This document shows, in pieces, positions 49,370 through 58,384 of a stretch of DNA of 64,000 bases (positions within the stretch are counted from its first letter, which is position 1; each line of letters begins with the position of its first letter). Below the pieces are notes generated by a model. The model was not told the DNA's origin, made no database searches, and saw only the letters and a list, made by a program, of their open reading frames with translations. Both the position numbers and the translations under genes were made by a program. Source of the DNA: Zoogloea sp041911615 (GTDB lineage Bacteria; Pseudomonadota; Gammaproteobacteria; Burkholderiales; Rhodocyclaceae); the NCBI RefSeq assembly GCF_041911615.1, contig NZ_JAYROR010000066.1, positions 75,336 through 139,335 of the forward strand. The letters run 5' to 3'.

Positions 49370-50191
49370 TCAGGTGCGACGGCGGGTGAGGCCGGCGAGG
49401 CCGAGGCCGCCCAGCACCAGCGCGAGGGTCGCAGGCTCGGGGATCGTGGCGCTGGCGCCGAGGGTGACGATGTCGTTGGCGCAGAGCATCGTCCATTGGA
49501 TGTCGAAGGCTTCGCTCGGGTTGTTGCCGATCCAATGGGCACCGAATGCCGCGACGGGGATCTCCACTTCGTAGAACCAGTGTTTGCCGCCCAGCGTGCC
49601 CATGTTGGTGAATGACGGGGAAATGACGAAGTTCGCATCGCCGACATCGGTGCCGCTGTTGATCTTGGTGACGTAGCTGGAGTGGGCCGGGTCGTAGACG
49701 CCGGGCGCGCTCCACAGGCCGGTGGCCCAGCCGGCATTGGTCGTGGCGATCACGTCGCCCTGGCGGATCGTCGCGCTGCGGTCGGCGGTGGCGATGCCGA
49801 AATCCCAGCTGCCGTTGCGACCGAAATCGATGGCAAAGTCGCCGCGGCCATAGCTGCCATTGCCGGTGGGCGTGTTGGGGTCGTGGCCGGTGATGAGGCC
49901 GATGTCGAGATAGGTCTGACCGTTGGCCTTGGTCTGCCAGGTCACGTAGAGCGCTTCGGCGTCGTAGGCTTGACCGCCCCAGCCGGGGCTGAGGTAGCCG
50001 CCGTTGGCGTCGCTCTGGTCTTCGACGGTGTACAGGATGCCCGCCTTGGGCGCCCATCCGGCGGTGGTGCCGTTATTGACGATTCCCCAGTCGCTGAAGT
50101 TGCCGTCGATCGTCACCGTGGCCGCGAAGGCGGCGGCCGGCACGAGGGCGGCGCTGGCGACGAGGAGGCTGGCGAGGAGCTTGTTTCTCAT
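49370..50191 (-). CDS. PEP-CTERM sorting-domain secreted protein
   Basis: 273 residues. A signal peptide (residues 1-23, AFA cleavage) comes first. The mature start TVTIDGNFSDWG resembles the beginning of CBM9/DOMON-like beta-sandwich domains. The C-terminus is a textbook PEP-CTERM signal: IPEPATLALVLGGLGLAGL followed by RRRT. Such proteins are cut and anchored or released by an exosortase, usually in species that make exopolysaccharide; no exosortase gene is in this window. The role of the body domain is unknown. It lies 216 bases downstream of the host-attachment gene on the same strand. Confidence 0.9.
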   Translation of the reverse strand: MRNKLLASLLVASAALVPAAAFAATVTIDGNFSDWGIVNNGTTAGWAPKAGILYTVEDQSDANGGYLSPGWGGQAYDAEALYVTWQTKANGQTYLDIGLITGHDPNTPTGNGSYGRGDFAIDFGRNGSWDFGIATADRSATIRQGDVIATTNAGWATGLWSAPGVYDPAHSSYVTKINSGTDVGDANFVISPSFTNMGTLGGKHWFYEVEIPVAAFGAHWIGNNPSEAFDIQWTMLCANDIVTLGASATIPEPATLALVLGGLGLAGLTRRRT

Positions 50192-50294
50192 GATGCACAC
50201 CGAATTGGGTTGGAATGACGCCCAGAATAGGTGTGCGACGGGATCGTGCCTGCGGCACTTCCTCACGAATTACAGGTGGGTTGAAGGCAAAGAA

Positions 50295-50326
50295 CAGGCG
50301 GATGCGACGCGTATCACATCCGCCTG
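50295..50326 (-). terminator. probable terminator of the host-attachment gene
   Basis: A 10-bp perfect stem (CAGGCGGATG / CATCCGCCTG, 12-base loop). Read on the minus strand it is followed by TTCTTTG, a modest T-rich tail. Confidence 0.6.
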
Positions 50327-50407
50327 AAAGCGCGGTGTTGCCCTCGGAGGCGGGTCCGCGTTCCGGCGCAGCAGAGGGCGCCGGCCTCGAGGGCGCACGC
50401 GGGGAGG

Positions 50408-50848
50408 TCAGACGAAGAGGCAGTTGCCGAGGTGGCCGCGCAGGTCGGGTTCGGAGGTCTTGGTGTAATCCTTCTCGAGGCGGTCGGTCACCATCTGGGC
50501 GGTCGGGCCGTCGAGATTGGCGTTGAGCATGCCCATGAAGGCGGGTGGCGCGACCAGGATCGCGCGGGCGAATTCGTTGCGGCTGCGCCCGAGGTAGAGC
50601 TCCTTGGCGAGGGCTTGGGCGAAGTGCTTGGCGGCGTTGAGCTTGGGCGGCGTCTGCTGGATGCGGGCACCGTGGCCGCTACCGTTGGACTGGATCTGAC
50701 CGGCGCGGTCGGACGATAGCTCGGCGTTTTTCATGCGGCTTTCGGGGTGGACGAGTTCCTTGACGAGCTTCAGGCCCTGCTTGGGACCGAAGTTTGCATA
50801 CAGGCGGGCGAGGCTGGCGTTGGCAACAAGAATCCAGGTAATGGCCAT
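50408..50848 (-). CDS. host attachment protein family
   Basis: 146 residues. It starts ITWILVANASLARLY, the typical start of the host-attachment family, with later RNEFARAILVAPPAFMGML. The family name comes from an Agrobacterium attachment study; the biochemical role is unknown and the proteins look cytoplasmic and single-domain. A good promoter lies just upstream (50893-50921) and GGAGA precedes the ATG. Its neighbours (mtfA upstream, PEP-CTERM gene downstream) do not define a role. Confidence 0.85.
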   Translation of the reverse strand: MAITWILVANASLARLYANFGPKQGLKLVKELVHPESRMKNAELSSDRAGQIQSNGSGHGARIQQTPPKLNAAKHFAQALAKELYLGRSRNEFARAILVAPPAFMGMLNANLDGPTAQMVTDRLEKDYTKTSEPDLRGHLGNCLFV

Positions 50849-50892
50849 GAATCTGTCTCCACGTTGGAAGGAAATGCCACAGCGGCCTAGTC

Positions 50893-50921
50893 ACTTTAGA
50901 CAGCGTTCCGGCAACTAGCAA
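50893..50921 (-). promoter_or_regulatory. putative promoter of host-attachment gene
   Basis: On the minus strand TTGCTA and TAAAGT are spaced by 17 bases, about 45 bases upstream of the ATG at 50848. Confidence 0.5.
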
Positions 50922-50939
50922 AGAAATGTTTCGGCCATG

Positions 50940-51719
50940 CTATCGGGCTTGGCGCAGGGCCGCTTCACCGGCGGCGGGGTCCTGGCGATAGTAGCGGGCG
51001 AGCTGGGCGTAAACCGCCGGGTAGTCGTCGCGCAGCAGGCTGGGCGTCTCGAAGAAGGCTTCGCTCATGACGGCGAAGAATTCCGAGGGATGGTCGGCGC
51101 CGTAGGGGTCGAGGGCGGTGTCCTCGCCGTCGTCGACGCGCCGGCAGAAGTCCTCGTAGGCCGGCTGGAAGGCGGCTGACCAGTCGGCGGCCGACATGTC
51201 GGGGGGCAGGGCGGGGAAGCCGTCCACCTCGCCGTTGCCCATGTCGAGCTTGTGGGCGAACTCGTGGATGACCACGTTGATGCCGTCGAGGGCCTGGCTG
51301 TCGTCGAACCACGAGACGATCACCGGGCCGCCTTCCCAGGCTTCGCCCAGCACTTCGTCGTCGTATTCATGGACGACGCCGTCGTCGTCGATCACGCTGC
51401 GGGGGATCACGAAATCGCCGGGGTAAACGACCACGCCGATCCAGTCGGCGTAAGCGTCGAGCCCGATGTGAAGGATGGGAAGGCAGGCCTGCAGGGCGAT
51501 GGAGAGCAGCATGTCGTCGCTGACGACCAGATCGTGGGCGCCGTGGATTTCCTTCTCGGCGAGAAACTCCAGGGCGAGCCGACGCAGCGCCGGGCGCGCG
51601 TCGGGGGGAAGAAAGTCGAGAAAGGGCAGGCGCTGCTCGACGCGGGCCCACTGCGGGGCGGGCACCTGCATGCGGTCGGCGGCGCGGCGACGACGCCAGC
51701 GGCGAAATGTGGAGAACAT
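50940..51719 (-). CDS. mtfA: MtfA-like zinc peptidase (M90 family)
   Basis: 259 residues from the ATG at 51719 (TTG at 51749 is an alternative). The zinc motif HEFAH in NVVIHEFAHKLD and the downstream YGADHPSEFFAVMSEAFFE are conserved in MtfA. In E. coli MtfA binds and inactivates the repressor Mlc, which controls the glucose phosphotransferase gene, and has aminopeptidase activity. Whether an Mlc homologue exists here is unknown. Divergent from relA with a 114-base shared gap. Confidence 0.92.
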   Translation of the reverse strand: MFSTFRRWRRRRAADRMQVPAPQWARVEQRLPFLDFLPPDARPALRRLALEFLAEKEIHGAHDLVVSDDMLLSIALQACLPILHIGLDAYADWIGVVVYPGDFVIPRSVIDDDGVVHEYDDEVLGEAWEGGPVIVSWFDDSQALDGINVVIHEFAHKLDMGNGEVDGFPALPPDMSAADWSAAFQPAYEDFCRRVDDGEDTALDPYGADHPSEFFAVMSEAFFETPSLLRDDYPAVYAQLARYYRQDPAAGEAALRQAR

Positions 51720-51821
51720 CTGACGGGGTTTCGGGTCGAAAGGGCGCAAACAGCCGGCGCGGACGTGTTTCCCGTCACCGCCGGCACGACTAAGATCAAA
51801 CGCTGCAACGGCAGCCTATAG

Positions 51822-51827
51822 GATAAT
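51822..51827 (+). promoter_or_regulatory. possible -10 box (GATAAT) immediately before relA
   Basis: GATAAT ends six bases before the relA ATG, with an overlapping TATAGG. If used, transcription would start at or next to the ATG. AGGA inside the same segment could instead serve as a ribosome-binding site, so the reading is ambiguous. Confidence 0.3.
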
Positions 51828-51833
51828 GTCGGC

Positions 51834-54044
51834 ATGGTCGCCGTTACGCACTCGATTTCCCAATCCGCCTCCCCGTCCTCCGCGCTCGAACTGCTGTGCG
51901 AGGGGCTGCTGCCCGACGATGCCCGCCGCGTCTGCGATGCCGTCGATTGGGCGCAGACGCTCTACGCCGAGCGTACGCTCGGCACGCGGGAGCCCGTCTG
52001 GCCGCACGCGCTCGGTACGGCGCTGATCTCGGCCTCCCTGCGCCTCGACGCGGACACCCGCATCGCCGCGCTGTGCTTCGCGGTGGGCGACGTGCTCGAC
52101 CATCCGAACGAAGAGATCGCGACCCGTTACGGGGAGGACGTGGCCCACCTCGTCGACGGTCTGCGCCGCCTCAACGGCTTGCGCGTCGTCACGCGCATGA
52201 CCGCCATCACCAGCGCCCCGGAGATCCGCGCCCAGAGCGAGGTGCTGCGCAAGATGCTGCTGGCGATGGTCGAGGACATCCGCGTGGTGTTGCTGCGGGT
52301 CGCCTCGCGCACCCAAACCCTGCGTTACTTCACCGACCACCCGGGCCCGATCCGCGAGTCCATCGCCCGCGAGAGCCTCGACATCTACGCTCCGCTCGCC
52401 AACCGGCTCGGCATCTGGCAGCTCAAGTGGGAGCTCGAGGATCTGTCGTTCCGCTTCCTCGAGCCCGAGACCTACAAGCGCATCGCCCGGATGCTCGACG
52501 AGCGCCGGGTCGAGCGCGAGCAGTTCATCGTCGATGCGGTGGCGCGCCTGAAAAGCGAGGTGGCGGCCATCGGCATTCAGGCCGAGGTCTATGGCCGGCC
52601 CAAGCACATCTACAGCATCTACAACAAGATGCGCGCCAAGCGGCTCGATTTCTCGCAGATCTTCGACGTGCGCGCCCTGCGCGTGCTGGTGGACGAGGTG
52701 AAGGACTGCTACGCGGTGCTGGGCATCGTGCATCAGATCTGGACGCCGATCCCCAAGGAGTTCGACGACTACATCTCGATGCCCAAGGGCAACAACTACC
52801 AGTCGCTGCACACCGCGGTGTATGCCGCCGACGGCCGTTCGCTCGAGGTGCAGATCCGCACTCACGGCATGCACAACCACGCCGAGCTGGGCGTGGCAGC
52901 CCACTGGCGCTACAAGGAGGGCAGCGGCAACGCCGCCGGCAGCGATTACGACGAGAAGATCGCGCTGCTGCGCAGCCTGCTGTCGTGGCGCGATGAAGTC
53001 ACCGACGCCGCCGACTGGGTCGAACAGTTCAAGCGCGCCTCGCTCGACGACACCATCTACGTGCTGACGCCCCAGGGCCGCGTCATCGACATGCCCCGCG
53101 GCGCCACCCCGATCGATTTCGCCTACCGTGTCCACACCGATCTGGGCCACCGCTGCCGGGGCGCCAAGGTCAACGGGCAGCTGGTCACCCTCAACACGCC
53201 GCTCGAGAACGGCCAGACGGTGGAGATCATGTCCACCAAGGAGGGCGGGCCGTCCCGCGACTGGCTCAACGCGCAGCAGGCCTACGTGGGCACGCCGCGG
53301 GCGCGCCAGAAGATCAAGCAGTACTTCAGCGCCCTCGAAGAAGAAGAGATGCTGGTGCGCGGGCGCAGCGTGCTGGTCAAGGAAATCCAGCGCGAGGGCC
53401 ACGGCCAGGCCAACATCGACGAACTGGCCTCGCGGCTCGGCTTCAAGAACGCCGAGGCCTTGTTCATCGCCGCGGGGCGCGGCGAGGTCGGCCCGCGCGC
53501 GATCCAGACCGCGCTGCGTGGCAGCGAGGCCGACGAGCCGGCCGGCGAGGAGCCCGAGGTCGTCATCGGCCAGAGCCATGCGGGCGACGCCGGCGACACG
53601 ATCCTGATCGTCGGGGTCGGCAAGCTGATGACCTCCCTGGGGCGTTGCTGCAAGCCGGCGCCGCCGGATGCGATCCAGGGTTATGTGACCCGCGGACGTG
53701 GCGTGTCGATCCACCGCGTCGAGTGTCGCGATTTCCAGGCGCTCGTGCGCCGTCACCCCGAACGGCTGGTCAGCGCCGACTGGGGCGGTGGTGGCGGAGC
53801 CAAGAAGGACGCCGTGTTCCCGGTGGACATCCTGGTCAACGCCATGGACCGCCAGGGCCTGTTGCGTGACATTTCCGAGGTGCTCTCGAAGGAGCGCCTC
53901 AACGTCATCGCGGTGAACACCCTCAGCCGCAAGGGTTCGGCGCGAATGCGCTTCACCCTCGAGGTGCAGGGCGTCCAGCAGATCCAGCGTGCGCTGGCAC
54001 TGGTGCGCGAGGTGAAGGGCGTGACCGACGTGGAGCGCGGCTGA
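51834..54044 (+). CDS. relA: RelA-type (p)ppGpp synthetase
   Basis: 736 residues. The N-terminal hydrolase-like domain has lost the catalytic HD motif (ALCFAVGDVLDH where HDxxED is expected), so no hydrolase activity is likely. The synthetase domain has GRPKHIYSIYNKM, the RelA-specific acidic motif in PKEFDDYIS, and NNYQSLHTAVY. TGS (about 400-460), a helical part and a C-terminal ACT domain (about 655-730) follow. It makes (p)ppGpp from ATP and GTP/GDP on starved ribosomes. A separate bifunctional SpoT must exist elsewhere. A CDF transporter gene begins one base after its stop. Confidence 0.95.
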   Translation: MVAVTHSISQSASPSSALELLCEGLLPDDARRVCDAVDWAQTLYAERTLGTREPVWPHALGTALISASLRLDADTRIAALCFAVGDVLDHPNEEIATRYGEDVAHLVDGLRRLNGLRVVTRMTAITSAPEIRAQSEVLRKMLLAMVEDIRVVLLRVASRTQTLRYFTDHPGPIRESIARESLDIYAPLANRLGIWQLKWELEDLSFRFLEPETYKRIARMLDERRVEREQFIVDAVARLKSEVAAIGIQAEVYGRPKHIYSIYNKMRAKRLDFSQIFDVRALRVLVDEVKDCYAVLGIVHQIWTPIPKEFDDYISMPKGNNYQSLHTAVYAADGRSLEVQIRTHGMHNHAELGVAAHWRYKEGSGNAAGSDYDEKIALLRSLLSWRDEVTDAADWVEQFKRASLDDTIYVLTPQGRVIDMPRGATPIDFAYRVHTDLGHRCRGAKVNGQLVTLNTPLENGQTVEIMSTKEGGPSRDWLNAQQAYVGTPRARQKIKQYFSALEEEEMLVRGRSVLVKEIQREGHGQANIDELASRLGFKNAEALFIAAGRGEVGPRAIQTALRGSEADEPAGEEPEVVIGQSHAGDAGDTILIVGVGKLMTSLGRCCKPAPPDAIQGYVTRGRGVSIHRVECRDFQALVRRHPERLVSADWGGGGGAKKDAVFPVDILVNAMDRQGLLRDISEVLSKERLNVIAVNTLSRKGSARMRFTLEVQGVQQIQRALALVREVKGVTDVERG

Positions 54045-54045
54045 A

Positions 54046-54918
54046 ATGATCGATGTATCGCGGCTCGACCGCCACCACTTCGCCTGGCTGTCCATCGCCG
54101 CGGCGGTGGCAACCATCGCCCTCAAGACGCTGGCCTGGTGGATCACCGGCTCGGTGGGCCTGCTCTCCGACGCGCTCGAGTCCTTCGTCAACCTCGCAGG
54201 GGCCTCGTTCGCGCTGTGGATGATCCTCGTCACCCGCGCGCCGGCCGATGGGGAGCACCCCTTCGGCCACGGCAAGGCTGAATATTTCTCGAGCGGCTTC
54301 GAGGGCATCCTGATCCTCGGCGCCGCCTTCGCGATCATCTGGGCCGCCGCCGAACGCCTCGTCGCACCCCAGCCGCTCGAATCGCCGGGCTGGGGCCTGG
54401 CCTGGTCGGCCGCCGCGACGAGCATCAACTTCGTCGTCGCGCGGGTGCTCGCCAAGGCCGCCGAGCGCTTCAACTCCATCGCGCTGAGGGCCGATTCCCG
54501 TCATCTCATGACCGACGTGTGGACGTCGTTCGGCGTCATCCTGGGCGTCGGGCTGGTGGCGCTCACCGGCTGGCTGCGCCTCGACCCGATCATCGCGATC
54601 GCGGTCGGCCTCAACATCACCCGCGAAGCCTGGCACCTGCTGCGCGAATCGGTCGATGGCCTGATGGACCGCGGCCTCGACACGGCCGATCTGGCCCGTG
54701 CCCAGGCCGTGCTCGACACCTTCGCGGCGCGCGGGGTTGCCTTCAGCGGGCTTCGCAGCCGCCGCGCGGGGGCTTCCGCCTTCGTGCAGGTGGTGGTGCG
54801 GGTGCCCGGGGACTGGACCGTTCGTGCCGGCCACGCCTTGCTCGACGAGGTCGAGGCCGCCCTGGCCAGCGAGCTGCCGGGTGTGGACGTCACCACCCAT
54901 CTCGAACCGCTTGCCTGA
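54046..54918 (+). CDS. cation diffusion facilitator family transporter
   Basis: 290 residues with six membrane helices and a C-terminal cytoplasmic domain (about 210-290). Metal-site motifs are visible: SDALES in helix 2 and HLMTDVWTS (HxxxD) in helix 5. HPFGHGKAEY, the conserved loop after helix 2, is also present. The family exports Zn, Fe, Mn or Co in exchange for protons. The first site is SDALES rather than the zinc-type HxxxD, so the metal could be iron or manganese, but I cannot decide. It starts one base after relA, so it is translationally linked to it. Confidence 0.9.
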   Translation: MIDVSRLDRHHFAWLSIAAAVATIALKTLAWWITGSVGLLSDALESFVNLAGASFALWMILVTRAPADGEHPFGHGKAEYFSSGFEGILILGAAFAIIWAAAERLVAPQPLESPGWGLAWSAAATSINFVVARVLAKAAERFNSIALRADSRHLMTDVWTSFGVILGVGLVALTGWLRLDPIIAIAVGLNITREAWHLLRESVDGLMDRGLDTADLARAQAVLDTFAARGVAFSGLRSRRAGASAFVQVVVRVPGDWTVRAGHALLDEVEAALASELPGVDVTTHLEPLA

Positions 54919-54965
54919 GTGGCGTCGTTTTTACGATTGATTTCTGTTCCTCCGTTCCGCGTCCC

Positions 54966-55751
54966 ATGATTTTCGTGCTGTCTCCTGCCAAGGCCCTCGA
55001 CTACGAGACGCCGCTCGCCACCGCGCGCTTCACCCAGCCCGACTACCTCGACGATGCTGCCGAGCTGATCGACGGCCTGCGCGCGCTCTCCCATGCCGAG
55101 GTGGCCGAGCTGATGAGCCTGTCCGATCCGCTCGCCGCCCTCAACGTGGCGCGCTACGCCGAGTGGTCGCGGCCGTTCACGCCGGACAACGCCCGCCCGG
55201 CGGTGCTCGCCTTCAACGGCGACGTCTACGACGTGCTTGACGCCCGCTCGCTCACCGAGGCCCAGCTCGACTACGCCCAGTCCCACCTGCGCATCCTCTC
55301 CGGGCTCTACGGTCTGCTGCGTCCGCTCGACCTGATGCAGGCGTACCGCCTCGAAATGGGCACCCGCTTCAAGAACGGCCGCGGCAAGGACCTTTACGCC
55401 TTCTGGGGCATGACCCAGACCGACGCCCTCAACCGCCTGCTCGCCGCCGAGGCGGATGCCGGCCGCGAGCCGGTGCTGGTCAACCTGGCCTCCGAGGAAT
55501 ACTTCAAGTCGGTCAAACCCGCCAAGCTCAAGGGCCGGCTCCTCAACCTGAGCTTCGAGGACTGGAAGGGCGGGCGCTACAAGATCATCAGTTTCTACGC
55601 CAAGCGCGCCCGTGGCCTCATGGCGCGCTACGCCATCGACCACACGGTCGGGCAGGTCGAGCAGCTCAAGGCGTTCGACCGCGACGGCTACGCCTTCGCG
55701 CCGGAAGCCTCCGACGATGCGCGCTGGGTCTTCCGGCGCCGCCAGGACTGA
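54966..55751 (+). CDS. yaaA: peroxide stress protein YaaA (DUF328)
   Basis: 261 residues, same size as E. coli YaaA. It begins MIFVLSPAKALDYETP, and carries FNGDVYDVLDA, LSGLYGLLRPLDLMQAYRLEMG, LASEEYFKSV and FYAKRARGLMARY, all conserved in the family. YaaA lowers free iron and DNA damage under peroxide stress and binds DNA in vitro; the mechanism is open. Start ATG 54966; 47 bases after the CDF transporter. The pairing with a metal transporter is compatible with metal or oxidative stress roles. Confidence 0.95.
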   Translation: MIFVLSPAKALDYETPLATARFTQPDYLDDAAELIDGLRALSHAEVAELMSLSDPLAALNVARYAEWSRPFTPDNARPAVLAFNGDVYDVLDARSLTEAQLDYAQSHLRILSGLYGLLRPLDLMQAYRLEMGTRFKNGRGKDLYAFWGMTQTDALNRLLAAEADAGREPVLVNLASEEYFKSVKPAKLKGRLLNLSFEDWKGGRYKIISFYAKRARGLMARYAIDHTVGQVEQLKAFDRDGYAFAPEASDDARWVFRRRQD

Positions 55752-55764
55752 AAGGGCAGGGCAG

Positions 55765-57033
55765 ATGGCATCCCCCGAGAAGGCCGCCGCCTTGGCGCGC
55801 ATGAAGTTCCTCGCCACCGGGTTGCTGGTGGCGGTCGCCGTGCTGTTCGTCCTGGCCCGCCGCGAAGGCTGGCCGTGGGTCGCGGCCTTTGCCGAGGCGG
55901 CGATGATCGGCGCGCTGGCCGACTGGTTCGCGGTGGTCGCGCTGTTCCGCCATCCGCTCGGCCTGCCGATCCCGCATACCGCGATCCTGCCGCGCAACAA
56001 GGCGCGCCTCGCCGACAACCTCGCGGTGTTCATCCGCGACAAGTTCCTCGACACGGCATCGCTGGTCGGCCGGCTGCGCGCCGCCAATCCGGCCGAGCGC
56101 ATCGCCGGATGGCTGCAGGACGAGGCCAACGCCCGCCTGCTCGCCGACCGGCTGGCGCTGGTGCTGGTCCAGTCGCTGGATTTCATGGATGACAAGCGGG
56201 TGCGCCGGCTGGTGCTCCACGCCCTGCGCCGGCGCGCCGGCAGCCTCGACCTGGCCGGCAGCGTCGGGCGGATCATGAACGTGCTCACCGAGGACGGTCG
56301 TCACCAGGGCCTGCTCGACGAGGGGCTGCGTCGGCTCGTCGACTGGTTCGCCCAGCCCGGCGTGCAGCAGGGCTTCGCCGGCATGATCGTCGACGTGGCG
56401 CAGAAGGAATACCCGAAAGTCGTCGCGATGCTCGGGCTGGTGGGCATCAACCCCAACGAGCTCGGCGAGAAGGTTTCGGTGGGGATCGCCGCCGGCGTCA
56501 CCGGCCTCCTCGAGGAAGTGGCGCGCGACCCGGATCACCCGCGCCGCGCGGCCTTCGACGAGCTGGTGCGCGGCTACATCGAGCGCCTCCAGCACGACGA
56601 CGCCTTCCGCGCCCGCATCGAGCAGACCAAGCGCGATTTCCTCGCCCATCCCGGCGTCGCCACCTACCTGCAGGAACTCTGGGACGAACTGCACGCCTGG
56701 CTGATCCGCGACGTGGGCCGGCCCGATTCGCGCGTGCGCCGCAAGCTCGCCGCGGCTGCCAGTGCCGTCGGCGCCAGCCTTGCCGCCAATCCGGCGCTGC
56801 GCGATTCGGTCAACGAGCACATCGAGCGCAGCGTCGAGCGGCTGGCTCCCGAATTGCGCGATGGCCTCTCGCACCACATCGCCGGCACCGTGCGCGCCTG
56901 GAACGACGCCGACCTCGTGCGCGAGATCGAGCAGAGCGTCGGCCGCGACCTGCAGTTCATCCGCCTGAACGGCACCCTCGTCGGCGGCCTGATCGGCGTG
57001 CTGCTGTACGCCGTCACCCACCTCATCACCTGA
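55765..57033 (+). CDS. DUF445 family membrane protein (YjiN-like)
   Basis: 422 residues. One or two N-terminal membrane helices (about 12-32 and 38-58, with EAAMIGALADWFAVVALFRHPLG, the family signature) come first. A long helical, charged cytoplasmic or periplasmic region and a C-terminal hydrophobic helix (about 400-420) complete it. The function is unknown across the family. The ATG at 55765 is preceded by GGGCAGGGCAG. It lies 13 bases after yaaA and 12 bases before the carboxypeptidase gene, so probably in one operon. Confidence 0.9.
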   Translation: MASPEKAAALARMKFLATGLLVAVAVLFVLARREGWPWVAAFAEAAMIGALADWFAVVALFRHPLGLPIPHTAILPRNKARLADNLAVFIRDKFLDTASLVGRLRAANPAERIAGWLQDEANARLLADRLALVLVQSLDFMDDKRVRRLVLHALRRRAGSLDLAGSVGRIMNVLTEDGRHQGLLDEGLRRLVDWFAQPGVQQGFAGMIVDVAQKEYPKVVAMLGLVGINPNELGEKVSVGIAAGVTGLLEEVARDPDHPRRAAFDELVRGYIERLQHDDAFRARIEQTKRDFLAHPGVATYLQELWDELHAWLIRDVGRPDSRVRRKLAAAASAVGASLAANPALRDSVNEHIERSVERLAPELRDGLSHHIAGTVRAWNDADLVREIEQSVGRDLQFIRLNGTLVGGLIGVLLYAVTHLIT

Positions 57034-57045
57034 CGGAACCTCGCC

Positions 57046-58188
57046 ATGACGCTTCGCATCAGCAGCAATTTCGACTCCGGCGCCATCGAGGTGGTGTCCA
57101 TCGCGCGGGCCGACGACATCCGCCTGCGCCTGCGCGCCGACCAGGGCGTGGCGGGCGACGGCGCCTTCCGCCAGTGGTTCCACTTCCGTCTGCACGGCGC
57201 GGCCGGGCAGGACGTGCGCCTCACCTTCGAGAACGCCGCCGACGCGGCCTATCCCGACGGCTGGCCGGGCTACCGCTGCGTCGCCTCCTACGATCGCCGC
57301 CACTGGTTCCGCATCGCCGGCACCCGCTACGAGAACGGCCAGCTCGTCGTCGAGCACCGGGCCGAGCGCAACAGCATCTACTACGCCTACTTCGAGCCGT
57401 ATTCCCATGAGCGCCATCTCGACCTGCTGGGCCGCGTCGAGATGTCGGCCTTCGCGTCGGTGAGCAACCTCGGGGCGACGGTCGATGGGCGCGACCTCGA
57501 CCTCGTCACCGTCGGTCGGTCCGGACCCGGCAAGCTGCCGGTGTGGATCATCGCCCGCCAGCACCCGGGCGAGAGCATGGCCGAATGGTTCGTCGAAGGC
57601 CTGCTCGAACGCCTCCTCGACGGTGCCGACCCGGTCGCCCGGCGCATCCGCGAGAAGGCCGTGCTGTACATCGTGCCCAACATGAACCCCGACGGCGCGA
57701 TCCGCGGCAACCTGCGCACCAACGCCGCCGGCGCCAACCTCAACCGCGAATGGCGCGCACCCAGCGTCGCGCACAGCCCCGAAGTGCTGGCGGTGCGCGA
57801 CGCGATGACGGCGAGCGGGGTCGATCTGTTCCTCGACATCCACGGCGACGAAGCGCTGCCCTACGTGTTTTTCTCGACCGCAGAGGAGGTGCCCGGTTTT
57901 TCCGACACCCAGCGCGCCCGCCAGGCCCGCTTCGTGGACGCCTTCCGCGCCGCCAGCCCGGACTTCCAGACCGAGCACGGCTACGTCGCCGGGCGCTTTC
58001 AGGACGAACTCCTGACGCTGGCCTCGAAATGGGTGGCGCACCGCTTCGGTTGCGTGTCGCTGACGCTCGAGATGCCGTTCAAGGACAACGCCAATCTGCC
58101 CGACGGCGTCACCGGCTGGAACGGCGAGCGCAGCAAGCGCCTGGGCGCCGCGATGTTGAACCCGATCCTCGCCCATCTCGACGGCTGA
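57046..58188 (+). CDS. M14 zinc carboxypeptidase, cytosolic (CCP/Nna1-like) subgroup
   Basis: 380 residues, no signal peptide. The N-terminal beta-sandwich domain (about 1-125) ends near YFEPYSHERHLDLL, as in cytosolic carboxypeptidases. The catalytic domain has zinc ligands in ARQHPGES (HxxE) and LDIHGDE, substrate-binding NMNPDG and NLNREW, and the general-base Glu in SLTLEMPFKDN. Eukaryotic relatives remove C-terminal Glu residues from tubulin; the bacterial substrate is unknown. Last gene of the relA-to-carboxypeptidase run; a strong terminator follows 29 bases later. Confidence 0.92.
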   Translation: MTLRISSNFDSGAIEVVSIARADDIRLRLRADQGVAGDGAFRQWFHFRLHGAAGQDVRLTFENAADAAYPDGWPGYRCVASYDRRHWFRIAGTRYENGQLVVEHRAERNSIYYAYFEPYSHERHLDLLGRVEMSAFASVSNLGATVDGRDLDLVTVGRSGPGKLPVWIIARQHPGESMAEWFVEGLLERLLDGADPVARRIREKAVLYIVPNMNPDGAIRGNLRTNAAGANLNREWRAPSVAHSPEVLAVRDAMTASGVDLFLDIHGDEALPYVFFSTAEEVPGFSDTQRARQARFVDAFRAASPDFQTEHGYVAGRFQDELLTLASKWVAHRFGCVSLTLEMPFKDNANLPDGVTGWNGERSKRLGAAMLNPILAHLDG

Positions 58189-58217
58189 CAGGCAGCCGCT
58201 GGCTGCTGGATTTGTTC

Positions 58218-58256
58218 AAAAACCGCAACAATCCTTGCCGGATTGTTGCGGTTTTT
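58218..58256 (+). terminator. strong rho-independent terminator
   Basis: A perfect 17-bp inverted repeat (AAAAACCGCAACAATCC / GGATTGTTGCGGTTTTT) with a 5-base loop and a T-rich end. It closes the relA-to-carboxypeptidase transcription unit and is nearly symmetric, so it may work on both strands. Confidence 0.92.
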
Positions 58257-58384
58257 GCTTTTTGGCGCGAATTCATGCCGCACCGCGACATTTTTCCCGA
58301 CTCATGACCCTGACGCCGTCTCAAGAAAAGACAGCGCCATCCGTTGTTGAAAGTGTGTTCGAGTCACTTGAAGGAGTCCGCGTC

